Of a stretch of DNA of 64,000 nucleotides, positions 52,540 through 63,752 are shown one piece after another; the stretch's first letter is position 1, and every line of letters begins with the position of its first letter. The stretch comes from Polyangia bacterium (GTDB lineage Bacteria > Myxococcota_A > Polyangia > Nannocystales > Nannocystaceae). Under the pieces are notes generated by a model that saw only the letters and a program-made list of their open reading frames with translations, did no database searches and was not told the origin of the DNA. A program made the translations under genes and the position numbers. The stretch is from the NCBI GenBank assembly GCA_030430565.1, contig JAUIKS010000026.1:62001-126000 (forward strand), read 5' to 3'.

Positions 52540-52896
52540 CCCCCAGGGACGCCGCTTGATGGAGGAGGCACGCTCGCTTCGCGCGTTCATCTCACACAGT
52601 ATCGCGCCATCGGATGGCGCCGACACGAGCAATCGCGTGTAGAGTTTGCGTGTTGTGGGCTCTCGCTCCATCTCGGGATCGAAGCGACCGCGAAATTCAT
52701 GCGTATCGACCGTGAGACAATCGTCTCTCCGATTCGGAGCAGTGTGAACTCGCGCGTGAATACGGTCTTGCGTGGTTTTCCTGCGAGAAGCGAGCGCCGC
52801 GCCCGGCCGCGCCGATTGCCAATACGGGTGATGCATGCAACGATCGTCGCGCTCGCCTCATCGTCGTCTCGGCGCGTCGATCGCGAGGGAGAGACC
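52540..52896. promoter_or_regulatory. Divergent intergenic region (357 bp) with adjacent inverted repeats
   Basis: Separates two oppositely oriented lipoprotein genes. GC is clearly lower than average. Two neighbouring perfect inverted repeats occur: GAGAC-AATC-GTCTC (52714-52727) and CTCCG-ATT-CGGAG (52727-52739), sharing one base. They are good candidates for an operator or a small hairpin. No gene seen. Confidence 0.4.
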
Positions 52897-53520
52897 ATGC
52901 AATCAGCTCATCGCTCGCCGCGCTGGCGCTCGAGATTCTTGTCGCCCCCCGTGGGTGTCGTGCTCTCGCTTCTCGGCTTCCTGATCCTAGCGAGCTGCTC
53001 GGGCGCGGGCTCTGAAGACACCACGCTGTGCCCGATCGGGGCTGACGGCTGCCCGTGCAGCCAGGGAGGCGCCTGCGATCCCGGCCTCGCCTGCGCGGGG
53101 GATGTCTGCGTCGATCCCGGCTGCCCCGTCGGCTCGCTGCTTTGCGCCTGTGATCATGGGTACTGCGGCGAAGGTCTGATCTGTGACGAGAATACGTGCC
53201 GCTGCCCCGAGGTCGGGGGCCCGGAGGAGTGCCCCAACAGCGACACCAACTCGGCCAACGACGACTTCGTCTTCGACCCCGACTTTGAGGTGTTCCGCTG
53301 CTTCGTGCCGGTTAACTGCACCATCAGGGACGAGGAGGCCTGCGTCTGCTACGGGTGCCTCAACGACGGCGAGTGCGGAAACTTCGAGGATTGTGTATGC
53401 CCGGATTGTCAGGACATGATCTCATGCCATAGCAAGTCGTGTAGCGACAACGGATCGTGTGAGCCCGAGTTTGAGGGCTGCAGCTGCCGGGACTGCTGGA
53501 CGCACCCGGCGTGTGACTAG
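52897..53520 (+). CDS. Cys-rich lipoprotein, tandem copy 1
   Basis: 207 residues from ATG 52897 (GAGGGAGAG upstream). The signal RFLSPPVGVVLSLLGFLILASC gives a lipobox Cys. The mature part starts CPIGADGCPCSQGGACDPGLACAGDVC and continues with about 34 Cys, including CACDHGYCGEGLICDENTC and a CVCPDC unit. It is clearly paralogous to the next gene (same Cys order, end CRDCWTHPACD vs CADCKLHPWC). The Cys pairs suggest a stack of small disulfide-bonded modules; function unknown, probably surface exposed. Confidence 0.8.
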   Translation: MQSAHRSPRWRSRFLSPPVGVVLSLLGFLILASCSGAGSEDTTLCPIGADGCPCSQGGACDPGLACAGDVCVDPGCPVGSLLCACDHGYCGEGLICDENTCRCPEVGGPEECPNSDTNSANDDFVFDPDFEVFRCFVPVNCTIRDEEACVCYGCLNDGECGNFEDCVCPDCQDMISCHSKSCSDNGSCEPEFEGCSCRDCWTHPACD

Positions 53521-53531
53521 GGGAACCCGCG

Positions 53532-54113
53532 ATGCTCCGGACGATTCTCGAACGAATGAGCGACTCACGACGCGCGTGGTTCACGACCGGGCTCGGGCTG
53601 CTCTGCGCGGCGTCGCTGACAGTCTGCAACGACGGCTCAAACGGCTCAAACGACACGGACGGTGAATGCCCGATCGCGGCGGAGGGCTGCCCGTGCACCG
53701 AGGGAGGCGCCTGTGATGCCGGCCTCCTCTGTGGCGACGGGCTGTGTACCAATCCGGGCTGCGATGTCGGGAGCATGGGGTGCATCTGCGACGCCGGCCT
53801 CTGCGGTGACGGCTTGGTTTGCGACGCGGGGAAGTGCGAATGCCCTCCATCAGGGGGACCACCGGAGTGCGACGGCGAGTTTATCTGCCACTTCACACAG
53901 GACTTTTGCACGTTCGCCGATCTCGACACATGTGTTTGCAATGGCTGCACGACGAACTCGAAGTGCAACGGCTTCGAGGATTGCGTTTGCCACGATTGTA
54001 AGGACCAGCCATCGTGCGGCGCTGGCACCAATACCTGTGACGATGACGGTATGTGCGACCCTTACCTCGAGGGCTGCGAGTGCGCTGACTGCAAATTGCA
54101 TCCGTGGTGCTAA
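53532..54113 (+). CDS. Cys-rich lipoprotein, tandem copy 2
   Basis: 193 residues. ATG 53532 follows GGGGAACCCGCG; ATG 53556 is an alternative. The signal SRRAWFTTGLGLLCAASLTVC ends at a lipobox-like Cys followed by a short Asn/Gly/Ser repeat (NGSNGSND). The mature protein mirrors copy 1: CPIAAEGCPCTEGGACDAGLLCGDGLC, CICDAGLCGDGLVCDAGKCECP, then CVCHDC and CECADC. It lies 11 bp after copy 1, so they are co-transcribed and probably arose by tandem duplication. Function unknown. Confidence 0.8.
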   Translation: MLRTILERMSDSRRAWFTTGLGLLCAASLTVCNDGSNGSNDTDGECPIAAEGCPCTEGGACDAGLLCGDGLCTNPGCDVGSMGCICDAGLCGDGLVCDAGKCECPPSGGPPECDGEFICHFTQDFCTFADLDTCVCNGCTTNSKCNGFEDCVCHDCKDQPSCGAGTNTCDDDGMCDPYLEGCECADCKLHPWC

Positions 54114-54167
54114 CCGGCGCCGCGCAAGCGAGGGGACGATCCTCCTCCGCTGTGATACCGTCCCCGC

Positions 54168-55961
54168 ATGGATCTCCGTGGTAGGTTCAACCGTTGCGGC
54201 TACACATTCTTTCTTCTGTTCGGGCTCTCGCTCGGGCTCGACGCCTGCGCCTCGGATCCAGCTGGAGACAGCGGCGGCGGGTCTATGAGCGCGACCGATG
54301 CCGATTGCAAACCCGGCACTATCTCGTGTCCGTGTTTCGACGGGACCTGTGATGTCGGGCTCCAGTGCCAAGAAGGCCTGTGTTACGGCGATGACACGAC
54401 CGCGGGTGGGGAGACGAGCAATAGCGGTGGCAGCGACAGCGACAGCGGGATGAGCGGCACCGGCGACGGTGACGGCGACGGTGATGGCGACGGTGATGGC
54501 GACGGTGATGGCGACGGTGATGGCGACGGTGATGGCGACGGCGACGGTGATGGTGACGGCGATGGTGACGGCGACGGCGACGGCGATGGTGACGGTGACG
54601 GTGATGGCGACGGCGACGGTGATGGCGACGGCGACGGTGATGGCGACGGCGACGGTGATGGCGACGGCGACGGACTCTGCGACGAGATCAACAACAACAA
54701 CCCCGCGTGGGCGTGGGGCGAACGCGTCGTGGTCGAGCCCGTCTATGACGCGGCCGCCCCTCACGTAGCAATCAGCGAGAACGGCGACGCCCTCGTCTCC
54801 TGGGGGCGCAACGTCCAAGTCTACGCCGCGCGCTACGACAGCGAAGACGATACGTGGGGCGACGGCGTGCTGTTCTCAGGGCCCGACAACGAGTTTAACA
54901 CCCAGGTTGCGATGGACGCCGCGGGGAACGGGGTGATCGTATTTCAGCGCTACTTCGGAATCTATCCCGACATTATCGCCAGCACCTATCACGGCGAGTC
55001 GGACACGTGGAGTGACAACTACCCGATCGAGACGAGCGAGCTAGGCGACGCCGAAGACGCCGTGCTAGGCGTCGCCGACAACGGGGACGCGGTCGCTATC
55101 TGGACGCAGTACGACGGGTCGAAAGACAGCATCCTGTCCAATACCTATAACGCGACCGCGGATGAATGGAAGGCCATCATCACGCTGGTCGAGCCCAACG
55201 ATGTCGGCACGGCCAAGCAGCCGAAGCTCGACGTCAACTCCAACGGCGACGGCGCGGCCGTCTTCCTGATCAGCGACCACGTGTGGGCGAATCTCTACGA
55301 CCACGAGAGCGACACCTGGGCCACCGCGCAGCAGATCGAGTTCGCAGAGCACGACGCCTACGCGCCGGATATTGCGATCAGCGAGGCGGGCGACGCGATC
55401 GCGATCTGGCATCAGCACGACGGGATTCGCACCAATATGTGGAGCGCGCGCTACGACGCGATGTCAGCGACCTGGGCCGAACCTCAGCTGCGCGAGGAGA
55501 ACAACTTCGGCAACGCCCAGGCCGCGAGCATCGAGCTAGCTCGCTGCAGCGGGGACGCGATCGCGGTCTGGATGCAGGATGCCGGCTCGGGCCGCTCGGT
55601 CTTGTCCGCGTTCTTTGACGCGTCGGAGGACAGCTGGACCGACGCGCTCTTCGTCGAGAATCAAAACCCGGTGGGGCTCGTCTGGGACCCCGTCGTCGAC
55701 ATCGCCGGAAACGGCGACGCGATCGCGGCGTGGCGGCAGCAGGATCAAAACTTCAAGTCCACGATCTGGCTCAACCACTGGGACGCCGAGAGCAAGGAGT
55801 GGGGGACCGAATTTAAACAGATGGTCGATCTCGGGGTGTCGAGCTCGTACGCGCCTCGGCTCGCCGTGCACGCGGACGGACGCGCGGTGATGGCCTGGGT
55901 CCAGAATATTGAGGTCGGCAATAGCAACAGCTCACAGATCTGGGTGGCGCACTACCAGTGA
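54168..55961 (+). CDS. Lipoprotein with Cys module, Asp-Gly repeat and C-terminal beta-propeller-like repeats
   Basis: 597 residues. A hydrophobic signal (GYTFFLLFGLSLGLDAC) ends in a lipobox Cys. Residues ~45-75 repeat the Cys module of the two upstream genes in short form (CKPGTISCPCFDGTCDVGLQCQEGLC). About 35 consecutive Asp-Gly dipeptides (residues ~98-169) follow, encoded by a GAY-GGY tandem repeat. The last ~420 residues consist of some seven repeats of about 55-60 residues with the motif A(I/V)SENGDALVSWGRNVQVYAARYDSEDDTW, typical of bacterial propeller-like repeats. The Asp-Gly tract is probably a Ca2+-binding or flexible spacer. Likely surface-displayed. Confidence 0.85.
   Translation: MDLRGRFNRCGYTFFLLFGLSLGLDACASDPAGDSGGGSMSATDADCKPGTISCPCFDGTCDVGLQCQEGLCYGDDTTAGGETSNSGGSDSDSGMSGTGDGDGDGDGDGDGDGDGDGDGDGDGDGDGDGDGDGDGDGDGDGDGDGDGDGDGDGDGDGDGDGDGDGDGDGLCDEINNNNPAWAWGERVVVEPVYDAAAPHVAISENGDALVSWGRNVQVYAARYDSEDDTWGDGVLFSGPDNEFNTQVAMDAAGNGVIVFQRYFGIYPDIIASTYHGESDTWSDNYPIETSELGDAEDAVLGVADNGDAVAIWTQYDGSKDSILSNTYNATADEWKAIITLVEPNDVGTAKQPKLDVNSNGDGAAVFLISDHVWANLYDHESDTWATAQQIEFAEHDAYAPDIAISEAGDAIAIWHQHDGIRTNMWSARYDAMSATWAEPQLREENNFGNAQAASIELARCSGDAIAVWMQDAGSGRSVLSAFFDASEDSWTDALFVENQNPVGLVWDPVVDIAGNGDAIAAWRQQDQNFKSTIWLNHWDAESKEWGTEFKQMVDLGVSSSYAPRLAVHADGRAVMAWVQNIEVGNSNSSQIWVAHYQ
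54462..54674 (+). repeat. Asp-Gly (GAY-GGY) tandem repeat, about 35 units
   Basis: A 6-bp microsatellite of alternating GAC/GAT and GGC/GGT codons, around 213 bp, in frame within the lipoprotein gene. Because the unit is 6 bp, slippage changes tract length without breaking the frame. Confidence 0.95.
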
Positions 55962-56027
55962 CGCGAGCGATCCCGCGCGCGGCGGGGCGCTGCAAGAGTC
56001 TCGCACGCCGCGTCCGCGAGCGCGCTC

Positions 56028-56699
56028 CTACGGCGTCACGAACTCCTGCTCCGCGAGCATCCCCCGCAGGCCCTCGTGCGCCGCGTGGGTCGCCGCCCAG
56101 GACGAGCGCGCCTTCATCCGCTCGATCCACGCCTGGATGTTGGGGTACGCGCTGAAGTCGACGCGGATGTGCTCGCCGGCGGTCACCAGGCAGACGCCGA
56201 AGAAGTCCGCGATGGTCACCGACTGACCGCACACGTAGGGGTTGTCGCCGAGCACGTGATCGTTGAGGACCCTCAGCGCCTCTTTGCAGCGCGGGACGCC
56301 CCAGTCGAGGATCGCCTGCTGGGCCGCGCCCTCGCGCTTGTGGTTCGGGAAGATCTGCGGGTACACGAGGTGGTAGCCGTACTCGCGGTAGAAGCCGGTG
56401 TTGAACCAGTCCATGCGCTCGTTGACCCGCGCCCGCGCCTGCAGCTCCGTCGGATACATCCCCGTGAGCCCGTGCTTGTCGGCGAGGTACTTCAGCATCG
56501 CGGAGCTCTCCGTGAGCAGGAAGTCGCCGTCCTCGATCAGCGGCACGAGCTTGTTGGGGTTCTTCGCCGCGAAGGCCTCCGAGTGGTGCTCGCCCTTCAG
56601 GATGTCGACGACCTCGAGCTCGACCTCCAGCGCTTGGTCCGCGATGAAGAGCGCGAGCGGGCGGGACGTGATGGACACTGGGTGGTAGTAGAGCTTCAT
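56028..56699 (-). CDS. Glutathione S-transferase family protein
   Basis: 223 residues from ATG 56699, preceded by AGAGGAAG. The thioredoxin-fold N-domain begins MKLYYHPVSITSRPLALFIADQ, with the SR of the theta/beta-type active site (Ser at ~11-12), then NPNKLVPLIEDGDFLLTESSAMLKYLADKHG, the cis-Pro (VPL) and ESSAML glutathione-binding motif. The helical C-domain has YVCGQSVTIADFFGVCLVTAGE (N-capping box). Homologues conjugate electrophiles or bind peroxides; a specific substrate is not visible. Convergent with the repeat lipoprotein gene, 66 bp apart. Confidence 0.9.
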   Translation of the reverse strand: MKLYYHPVSITSRPLALFIADQALEVELEVVDILKGEHHSEAFAAKNPNKLVPLIEDGDFLLTESSAMLKYLADKHGLTGMYPTELQARARVNERMDWFNTGFYREYGYHLVYPQIFPNHKREGAAQQAILDWGVPRCKEALRVLNDHVLGDNPYVCGQSVTIADFFGVCLVTAGEHIRVDFSAYPNIQAWIERMKARSSWAATHAAHEGLRGMLAEQEFVTP

Positions 56700-56883
56700 C
56701 GACGATCTTCCTCTCGCGGGTCGCCACGACAACGCCGACGAGCTCGTCGACCCCACGCGACCCTGCCAGCCAGCGCCGATGGTCTCACACGCTGATCGCC
56801 TCGGCAGCACGCGATACCGCGCGACTCGGTGACATGCTGCTTTGGTCAGGTCGAAGCCGCGCGCCGGCGCGCGCGCGGCGAGC

Positions 56884-59234
<2,351 letters not shown>

Positions 59235-59238
<4 letters not shown>

Positions 59239-60794
59239 GAGCGCACCTCCTTCGTCGCGGTCTGGGGCGAGAGCCCGCGCGGCAAAATTGTACCGGAGGG
59301 TCGATCGGGCAGGTCGGGCACCGGCTCCACAGCTGTATCGAGAAACAGCCCGCGGACCAGGTTCGCGGCGACCGTGCTCCGGTACCAGCCCGAGCCGCGG
59401 TGATCGCTGAGCGGCGTGAAGTCCTCGGCGACCCGCGCTGCTGCGGCCTCGCAGCTCGCCTCAGACCACGGGCTGCCGACGAGCGCGGCCTCGACCGCGG
59501 GCGCCCGCGAGGGCGTCGCCGCCATCCCGCCGAAGCCGACGCGCGCCGACGTCACGGTCTCGACGCCCGCTCGCGTCGCGGTCTCGATCACCGCCGCCAT
59601 CGCGACCGCGCTGATGTCGAGCTCGCGCCGCTTCGAGACCTTGTAGGAGACCGCGCGCGCCCCCGCCGGCAGCGCGGGCAGCTCGACGCGCGCCAGGAGC
59701 TCGCCGGGCTGCAGCGCCGTGGTCCGGTAGCCGACGAAGAACTCGTCCATCGGGATCGCGCGCTCGCCCGCCTCGCCCCGCGCGATCGCGGTGGCGCCCA
59801 GGGCTAAGAGCGCCGGCGCGAGGTCGCCGATCGGCGAGGCGTTGCACAGGTTGCCGCCGACCGTCGCGCTGTTCTTGATCTGCCGCGCGCCGAAGAACCG
59901 CAGCATCCGCGAGAGCGGCGGCAGGCGCCCCTCCGTCGCGTCCTCGAGATCGGCGAGGCGCACGCTCGCGCCGATCCGCCAGACCCCGCCTGGGTCGCCC
60001 CTCGCGGGCACCGCGAGCTCGCGCAGCGCCGGGATGTTGGCGAGCGAGATCAACACGGGGAAGCGCGCGCGCTTCTTGGTCACGTCGAGCCCGAGGTCCG
60101 TGGCCCCGCCGATGAAGCGATGCCCCGGCTGCGCGCGCATGACTTCGAACAGCTCTTCGAAGCTCGTGGGGCTGAAGAAGCGCTGCTCACCGCGCTCGTA
60201 GCGGAGCCCAGCCGGCGGCGCGCTCGCGTCCGTGTCCGCGAGCACGCGGGCGAAGCGATCGTCAGGACACATGCCGGCGACCGCCGCGGTCGCCTCGCGG
60301 ATCGGGCGATAACCTGTGCAGCGACAAAGGTTGCCGCAGAGCTGATCGTCGAGCTTCCAGGGCGCGTCGAGGTCGCGGCGGTAGCACGCCTCGAACATCG
60401 CCATCACGACGCCCGGCGTGCAGTAGCCGCACTGGGATCCCAGCGCGCTGACCAGCTGCTCCTGCACCGGGTGGTAGGCGCCGCCCCGCTCGCGCAGCGC
60501 CTCGACCGTGTACACGCGCATCCCGTGGAGCAGCGGCAGCAGCATCAGGCAGCTGTTGATCGCCCGGTACCGCGGTCCACCGGGCGCGCGCGGGTCGACC
60601 ACGACGACCGTGCAGGCGCCGCAGTCCCCCTCGGCGCAGCCCTCTTTGGTCCCGAGCTGCCGCCTGTGCAGGCGCAGGTACTCGAGCAGGGTCGTGGTCG
60701 GCGCGAGGCCCTCGATCTCGAGGGCCTCGTCGTTGAGGTGCAGGCGTATTCGGGTCTCTCTCCGCGCTTCGCTGCCGTTGCCAGACATGATCAT
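59235..60794 (-). CDS. xdhA: Xanthine dehydrogenase, Fe-S/FAD subunit
   Basis: 519 residues (ATG 60794; ATG 60788 also possible). The first [2Fe-2S] domain has EGCAEGDCGACTVVVV and INSCLMLL. The second has SQCGYCTPGVVMAMFE and NLCRCTGYRPI. The FAD domain contains HRFIGGATDLGLDV and ATVGGNLCNASPIGDLAPALLALGA. The C-terminal domain (YKVSKRRELDISAVAMAAVIE) is the CO-dehydrogenase flavoprotein type. Both Fe-S ligand sets are complete, so an active electron-transfer subunit is expected. It starts divergently from the ureide amidohydrolase across 58 bp, which could be co-regulated. Confidence 0.93.
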
Positions 60795-60852
60795 TGAACC
60801 CTACCACCCCGCGCCCGGCTCGCGTATCCTCCCGCGGACAAATCGACCCCCG

Positions 60853-62109
60853 ATGCAGACCCCATCGTCTCCCGACGCGCTCCCTGGCCTTCGCATCAAC
60901 CGTGCCCGCCTGCTCGCGCGGCTCGACGCCCTCGGGCGCGTCGGCGCCCTGCCCGGCGGCGGCGTCTCCCGGCTCGCGCTCACCGACGAAGATCGGCGCG
61001 GCCGCGGCCTCGTGATCCAGTGGATGCGCGAGCTCGGACTGCGGGTCACGATCGACGCGATCGGCAACGTCGTCGGCCTGCGCCCAGGCGCCGAGCCGCT
61101 CGCGCCGGTCATGACCGGATCGCACATCGACACCGTGCGCGCGGCCGGCATCTTCGACGGCAACCTCGGCGTGCTCGCCGGTCTCGAGGTCGTCGAGACG
61201 CTGAACGAAGCCCGCGTCGCCACGCGTCGGCCGCTCGCGGTCGCCTTCTTCACCAACGAGGAGGGCGCCCGGTTCCCGCCGGACATGATGGGCAGCCTGG
61301 TCTACGTCGGCGGCATGCCGCTCGCGCAGGCCCTGGCGACCAAGGGCATCGACGGCCTCACCGTCGGCGAGTGCCTCAAGCGCGGCGCCCTCGCCGGATC
61401 CGCGCCCTGCGGCGACCCCGAGGTCCACGCCTTCGTCGAGCTGCACATTGAGCAAGGTCCAAAGCTCGAGCGCGAGGGCCTGACGATCGGCGCCGTCGAC
61501 GGCGTTCAGGGCATCTCGTGGACCGAGTACACGCTCACCGGCAGCCCCAACCACGCCGGGACCACGCCGATGAGCCTGCGCCGCGACGCCGGCTATGTCG
61601 TCGCGAACGTGACCTGCTACGTCCGCGAGCTCGCGCGCGAGCTCGGCGGCGCCCAGGTCGCGACGGTCGGCGCGATCAACCTCAAGCCCAACCTCGTCAA
61701 CGTCGTCCCCGGCGCGGCCGTGTTCACCGTCGACCTGCGCAACACCGACGAGCAGCGCCTGCAGGAGGCCGAGCGCCTCGTCGACGCGCGCGTGCGCGCG
61801 GTCGCGGCGGCCGAGGACGTGACCGTCGCGCGACGCACCCTCTCCCGCTTCGCGCCCGTCCGCTTCGACCCCGCGATCGTCGCCCGCGTGGAGCGAGCGG
61901 CGCGCGAGCTCGGGCACCCGTGCACGCGGATGCCGAGCGGCGCGGGTCATGACGCGCAGATGCTGGCGCGCGTGTGCCCGGCCGGCATGATCTTCGTGCC
62001 GAGCGAGGGCGGGATCAGCCACAACATTCGCGAGCGCACCGCGCCCGCCGATCTGGAGGCCGGCGCCAACGTGCTCCTGCGCGTGCTCGTCGAGCTCGCG
62101 AGCGGCTGA
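60853..62109 (+). CDS. M20-type ureide amidohydrolase (allantoate amidohydrolase / N-carbamoyl-L-amino-acid hydrolase family)
   Basis: 418 residues from ATG 60853. Metal ligands are visible in MTGSHIDTVRAAGIFDGNLGVLAG (His, Asp), FFTNEEGARFPP (Glu-Glu), LHIEQGPKLE (His) and SGAGHDAQMLA (His), the AllC/HyuC pattern. The dimer-contact loop GSPNHAGTTPM is present. The family includes allantoate amidohydrolases, ureidoglycolate hydrolases and L-carbamoylases, which sequence reading alone cannot separate. Next to xanthine dehydrogenase, a role in purine ureide breakdown is likely. Confidence 0.88.
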   Translation: MQTPSSPDALPGLRINRARLLARLDALGRVGALPGGGVSRLALTDEDRRGRGLVIQWMRELGLRVTIDAIGNVVGLRPGAEPLAPVMTGSHIDTVRAAGIFDGNLGVLAGLEVVETLNEARVATRRPLAVAFFTNEEGARFPPDMMGSLVYVGGMPLAQALATKGIDGLTVGECLKRGALAGSAPCGDPEVHAFVELHIEQGPKLEREGLTIGAVDGVQGISWTEYTLTGSPNHAGTTPMSLRRDAGYVVANVTCYVRELARELGGAQVATVGAINLKPNLVNVVPGAAVFTVDLRNTDEQRLQEAERLVDARVRAVAAAEDVTVARRTLSRFAPVRFDPAIVARVERAARELGHPCTRMPSGAGHDAQMLARVCPAGMIFVPSEGGISHNIRERTAPADLEAGANVLLRVLVELASG

Positions 62110-62180
62110 ACCACGACGAGGGGGGCGACTTCACCTTCGCGCTGCTCGACGGCGACGTCCGCTGCTGGGGTCGCGCGTGA
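62110..62180 (+). pseudogene. Possible remnant of an RCC1-repeat gene
   Basis: In a frame different from the amidohydrolase, this stretch reads NHDEGGDFTFALLDGDVRCWGRA then stop. FALLDGDVRCWG matches the core of bacterial RCC1 repeats ('CALLDDGTVRCWG'). Only one partial repeat is left and no start is available, so it looks like a decayed or displaced 3' fragment. RCC1-rich proteins are abundant in myxobacteria. Confidence 0.4.
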
Positions 62181-62236
62181 GGGGGACTGAACGCGACCGC
62201 CCAGGCGCGAGCGCGCCCGCCGCTCGTCTCGTCCTT

Positions 62237-62280
62237 GGAGATACTCAGCGCGCTGGGGAATACTCAAGGGCCCTCCTGAG
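62237..62280 (+). promoter_or_regulatory. Direct repeats of ATACTCA and a CTCA...TGAG palindrome
   Basis: ATACTCA occurs at 62241-62247 and 62260-62266, 19 bp apart (about two helical turns), followed by CTCAAGGGCCCTCCTGAG, an imperfect palindrome. They end 11 bp before the nitrilase-family start, so they may form a promoter-operator region. Suggestive only. Confidence 0.3.
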
Positions 62281-62290
62281 ATCAAACGCT

Positions 62291-63229
62291 ATGCCTCGAG
62301 TCGTCACCGTCGCCGCCGCCCAGCTCGGACCGATCCAACGCGCGGACACCCGCGCCCAGGTCGTCGAGCGCCTGATCAGCCACCTGCGCACCGCCGCCGC
62401 GATGGGCTGCGATCTCGTCGTGTTCCCCGAGCTGGCCCTTACGACATTTTTCCCGCGCTGGTACTTCGAGGACGAGGCCGAGCTCGACCGCTTCTACGAG
62501 GCCGAGATGCCGGGCCCCGCGACGCGCCCGCTGTTCGACGAGGCCAAGCGCCTGGGGCTCGCGTTCCACCTCGGCTACGCCGAGCTCGCGCGCGACGACG
62601 CGGGTCGGGCGCGCCGCTACAACACCGCGATCCTCGTGGACAAGTCCGGCCAGATCGCGCTGCGCTACCACAAGGTCCACCTGCCCGGGCACCGCGAGCA
62701 CGAGCCGTGGCGAAAATTCCAGCACCTCGAGAAGCGGTACTTTGAGCCAGGTGACGGCTTCCCGGTCGCGCGCGCGCTGGGCGGGATCTTCGGCGCCGCG
62801 ATCTGCAACGACCGGCGCTGGTCCGAGACCTACCGCGTGCTCGGCCTACAGGGCGTCGAGATGGTCCTGATCGGCTACAACACCCCGATCCACAACCCGC
62901 CGGCGCCCGAGCACGACGTGCTCTCGGGCTTCCACAACCACCTCGTCATGCAGGCCGGCGCCTACCAAAACGGCACCTGGGTCGTCGGCGTCGCCAAGGC
63001 CGGCGTCGAGGAGGGCTGCGAGCTGCTCGGCCAGAGCTGCGTTATCGCGCCCTCCGGCGAGATCGTGGCGCGCTGCGCCACCCAGGGGGACGAGCTCGCG
63101 GTCGCGCGCTGCGACCTCGACGCCTGCGCGTCGTACAAGCGCACGCTCTTCAACTTCGCGGTCCACCGCCAGCCCCACGCCTACGGCATGATCGTCGAGC
63201 GCAAGGGCGCCGAGCCGCCGCCGGAGTGA
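62291..63229 (+). CDS. Nitrilase-superfamily amidase, N-carbamoyl-D-amino-acid hydrolase-like
   Basis: 312 residues from ATG 62291. The catalytic triad is in place: Glu47 (FPELAL), Lys128 (RYHKVHLPG) and Cys172 (AAICNDRRW). The ICNDRRWSETYRVLGLQGVE segment is close to the D-carbamoylase signature, whose Glu47 and Cys172 numbering it also shares. C-terminal RTLFNFAVHRQPHAYG is likewise typical. Reaction: N-carbamoyl amino acid to amino acid, CO2 and NH3. Together with the upstream amidohydrolase and xanthine dehydrogenase it suggests ureide/pyrimidine nitrogen salvage. No hydantoinase or dihydropyrimidinase gene is present. beta-Ureidopropionase is the main alternative. Confidence 0.85.
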   Translation: MPRVVTVAAAQLGPIQRADTRAQVVERLISHLRTAAAMGCDLVVFPELALTTFFPRWYFEDEAELDRFYEAEMPGPATRPLFDEAKRLGLAFHLGYAELARDDAGRARRYNTAILVDKSGQIALRYHKVHLPGHREHEPWRKFQHLEKRYFEPGDGFPVARALGGIFGAAICNDRRWSETYRVLGLQGVEMVLIGYNTPIHNPPAPEHDVLSGFHNHLVMQAGAYQNGTWVVGVAKAGVEEGCELLGQSCVIAPSGEIVARCATQGDELAVARCDLDACASYKRTLFNFAVHRQPHAYGMIVERKGAEPPPE

Positions 63230-63265
63230 GCGCCTCCGCGCCCCGTCGCCGCGTATCCTCGCTGC

Positions 63266-63742
63266 GTGCGCTACCAGATCAAAGAACGCGGCTGGACCCT
63301 GGGTGACACCTACGCGATCCGCGACGCCGCCGGCGCGGTCGCCTTGCAGGTCCACGGCAAGGTGTTCTCGTGGGGGGACGACCTGACGCTCACCGACGCG
63401 ACGGGCCGCGAGGTCGCGCGCATCAAGCAGCGGCTGATGACGCTGATGCCGACCTACGAGATCCACAAGGGCGGCCAGCTGTTCGCCGAGCTGCGCCGCG
63501 AATTCTCGTGGTTCGAAAAGACCTTCACGCTCGACGTGCCCGGCCCCAACGACTACACGGTCAAGGGCAGCTTCTGGCAGCACGAGTACACCTTCACCCG
63601 CGGGGGGCGGGTCGTCGCCACGGTCGCCAAGCGCTACTTCCAGTGGCGCGACACCTACGGCGTCGACATCGCCGCGGGCGAGGACGCGGTGTCGATCCTC
63701 GCCACCGTGATCGTCATCGATCTGATGGCGGAGAAGAAGTAG
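63266..63742 (+). CDS. LURP-one-related (DUF567) protein
   Basis: 158 residues from GTG 63266. The beta-strand-rich sequence YQIKERGWTLGDTYAIRDAAGAVALQVHGKVFSWGDDLTLTDATGREVARIKQRL followed by MPTYEIH and FTLDVPGPNDYTVKGSFWQHEYTF is the LURP-one/tubby-like barrel, with the final VATVAKRYFQWRDTYGVDI strand-helix. Eukaryotic relatives include phospholipid scramblases; bacterial roles are unknown. No signal peptide, so probably cytosolic or membrane-associated. It follows the nitrilase gene by 36 bp. Confidence 0.88.
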   Translation: MRYQIKERGWTLGDTYAIRDAAGAVALQVHGKVFSWGDDLTLTDATGREVARIKQRLMTLMPTYEIHKGGQLFAELRREFSWFEKTFTLDVPGPNDYTVKGSFWQHEYTFTRGGRVVATVAKRYFQWRDTYGVDIAAGEDAVSILATVIVIDLMAEKK

Positions 63743-63752
63743 GCGTAGCGCC

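Noticed and set aside
54462..54674. CRISPR-like array
   Set aside because: Units are 6 bp with no spacers; it is an Asp-Gly coding repeat inside a lipoprotein.
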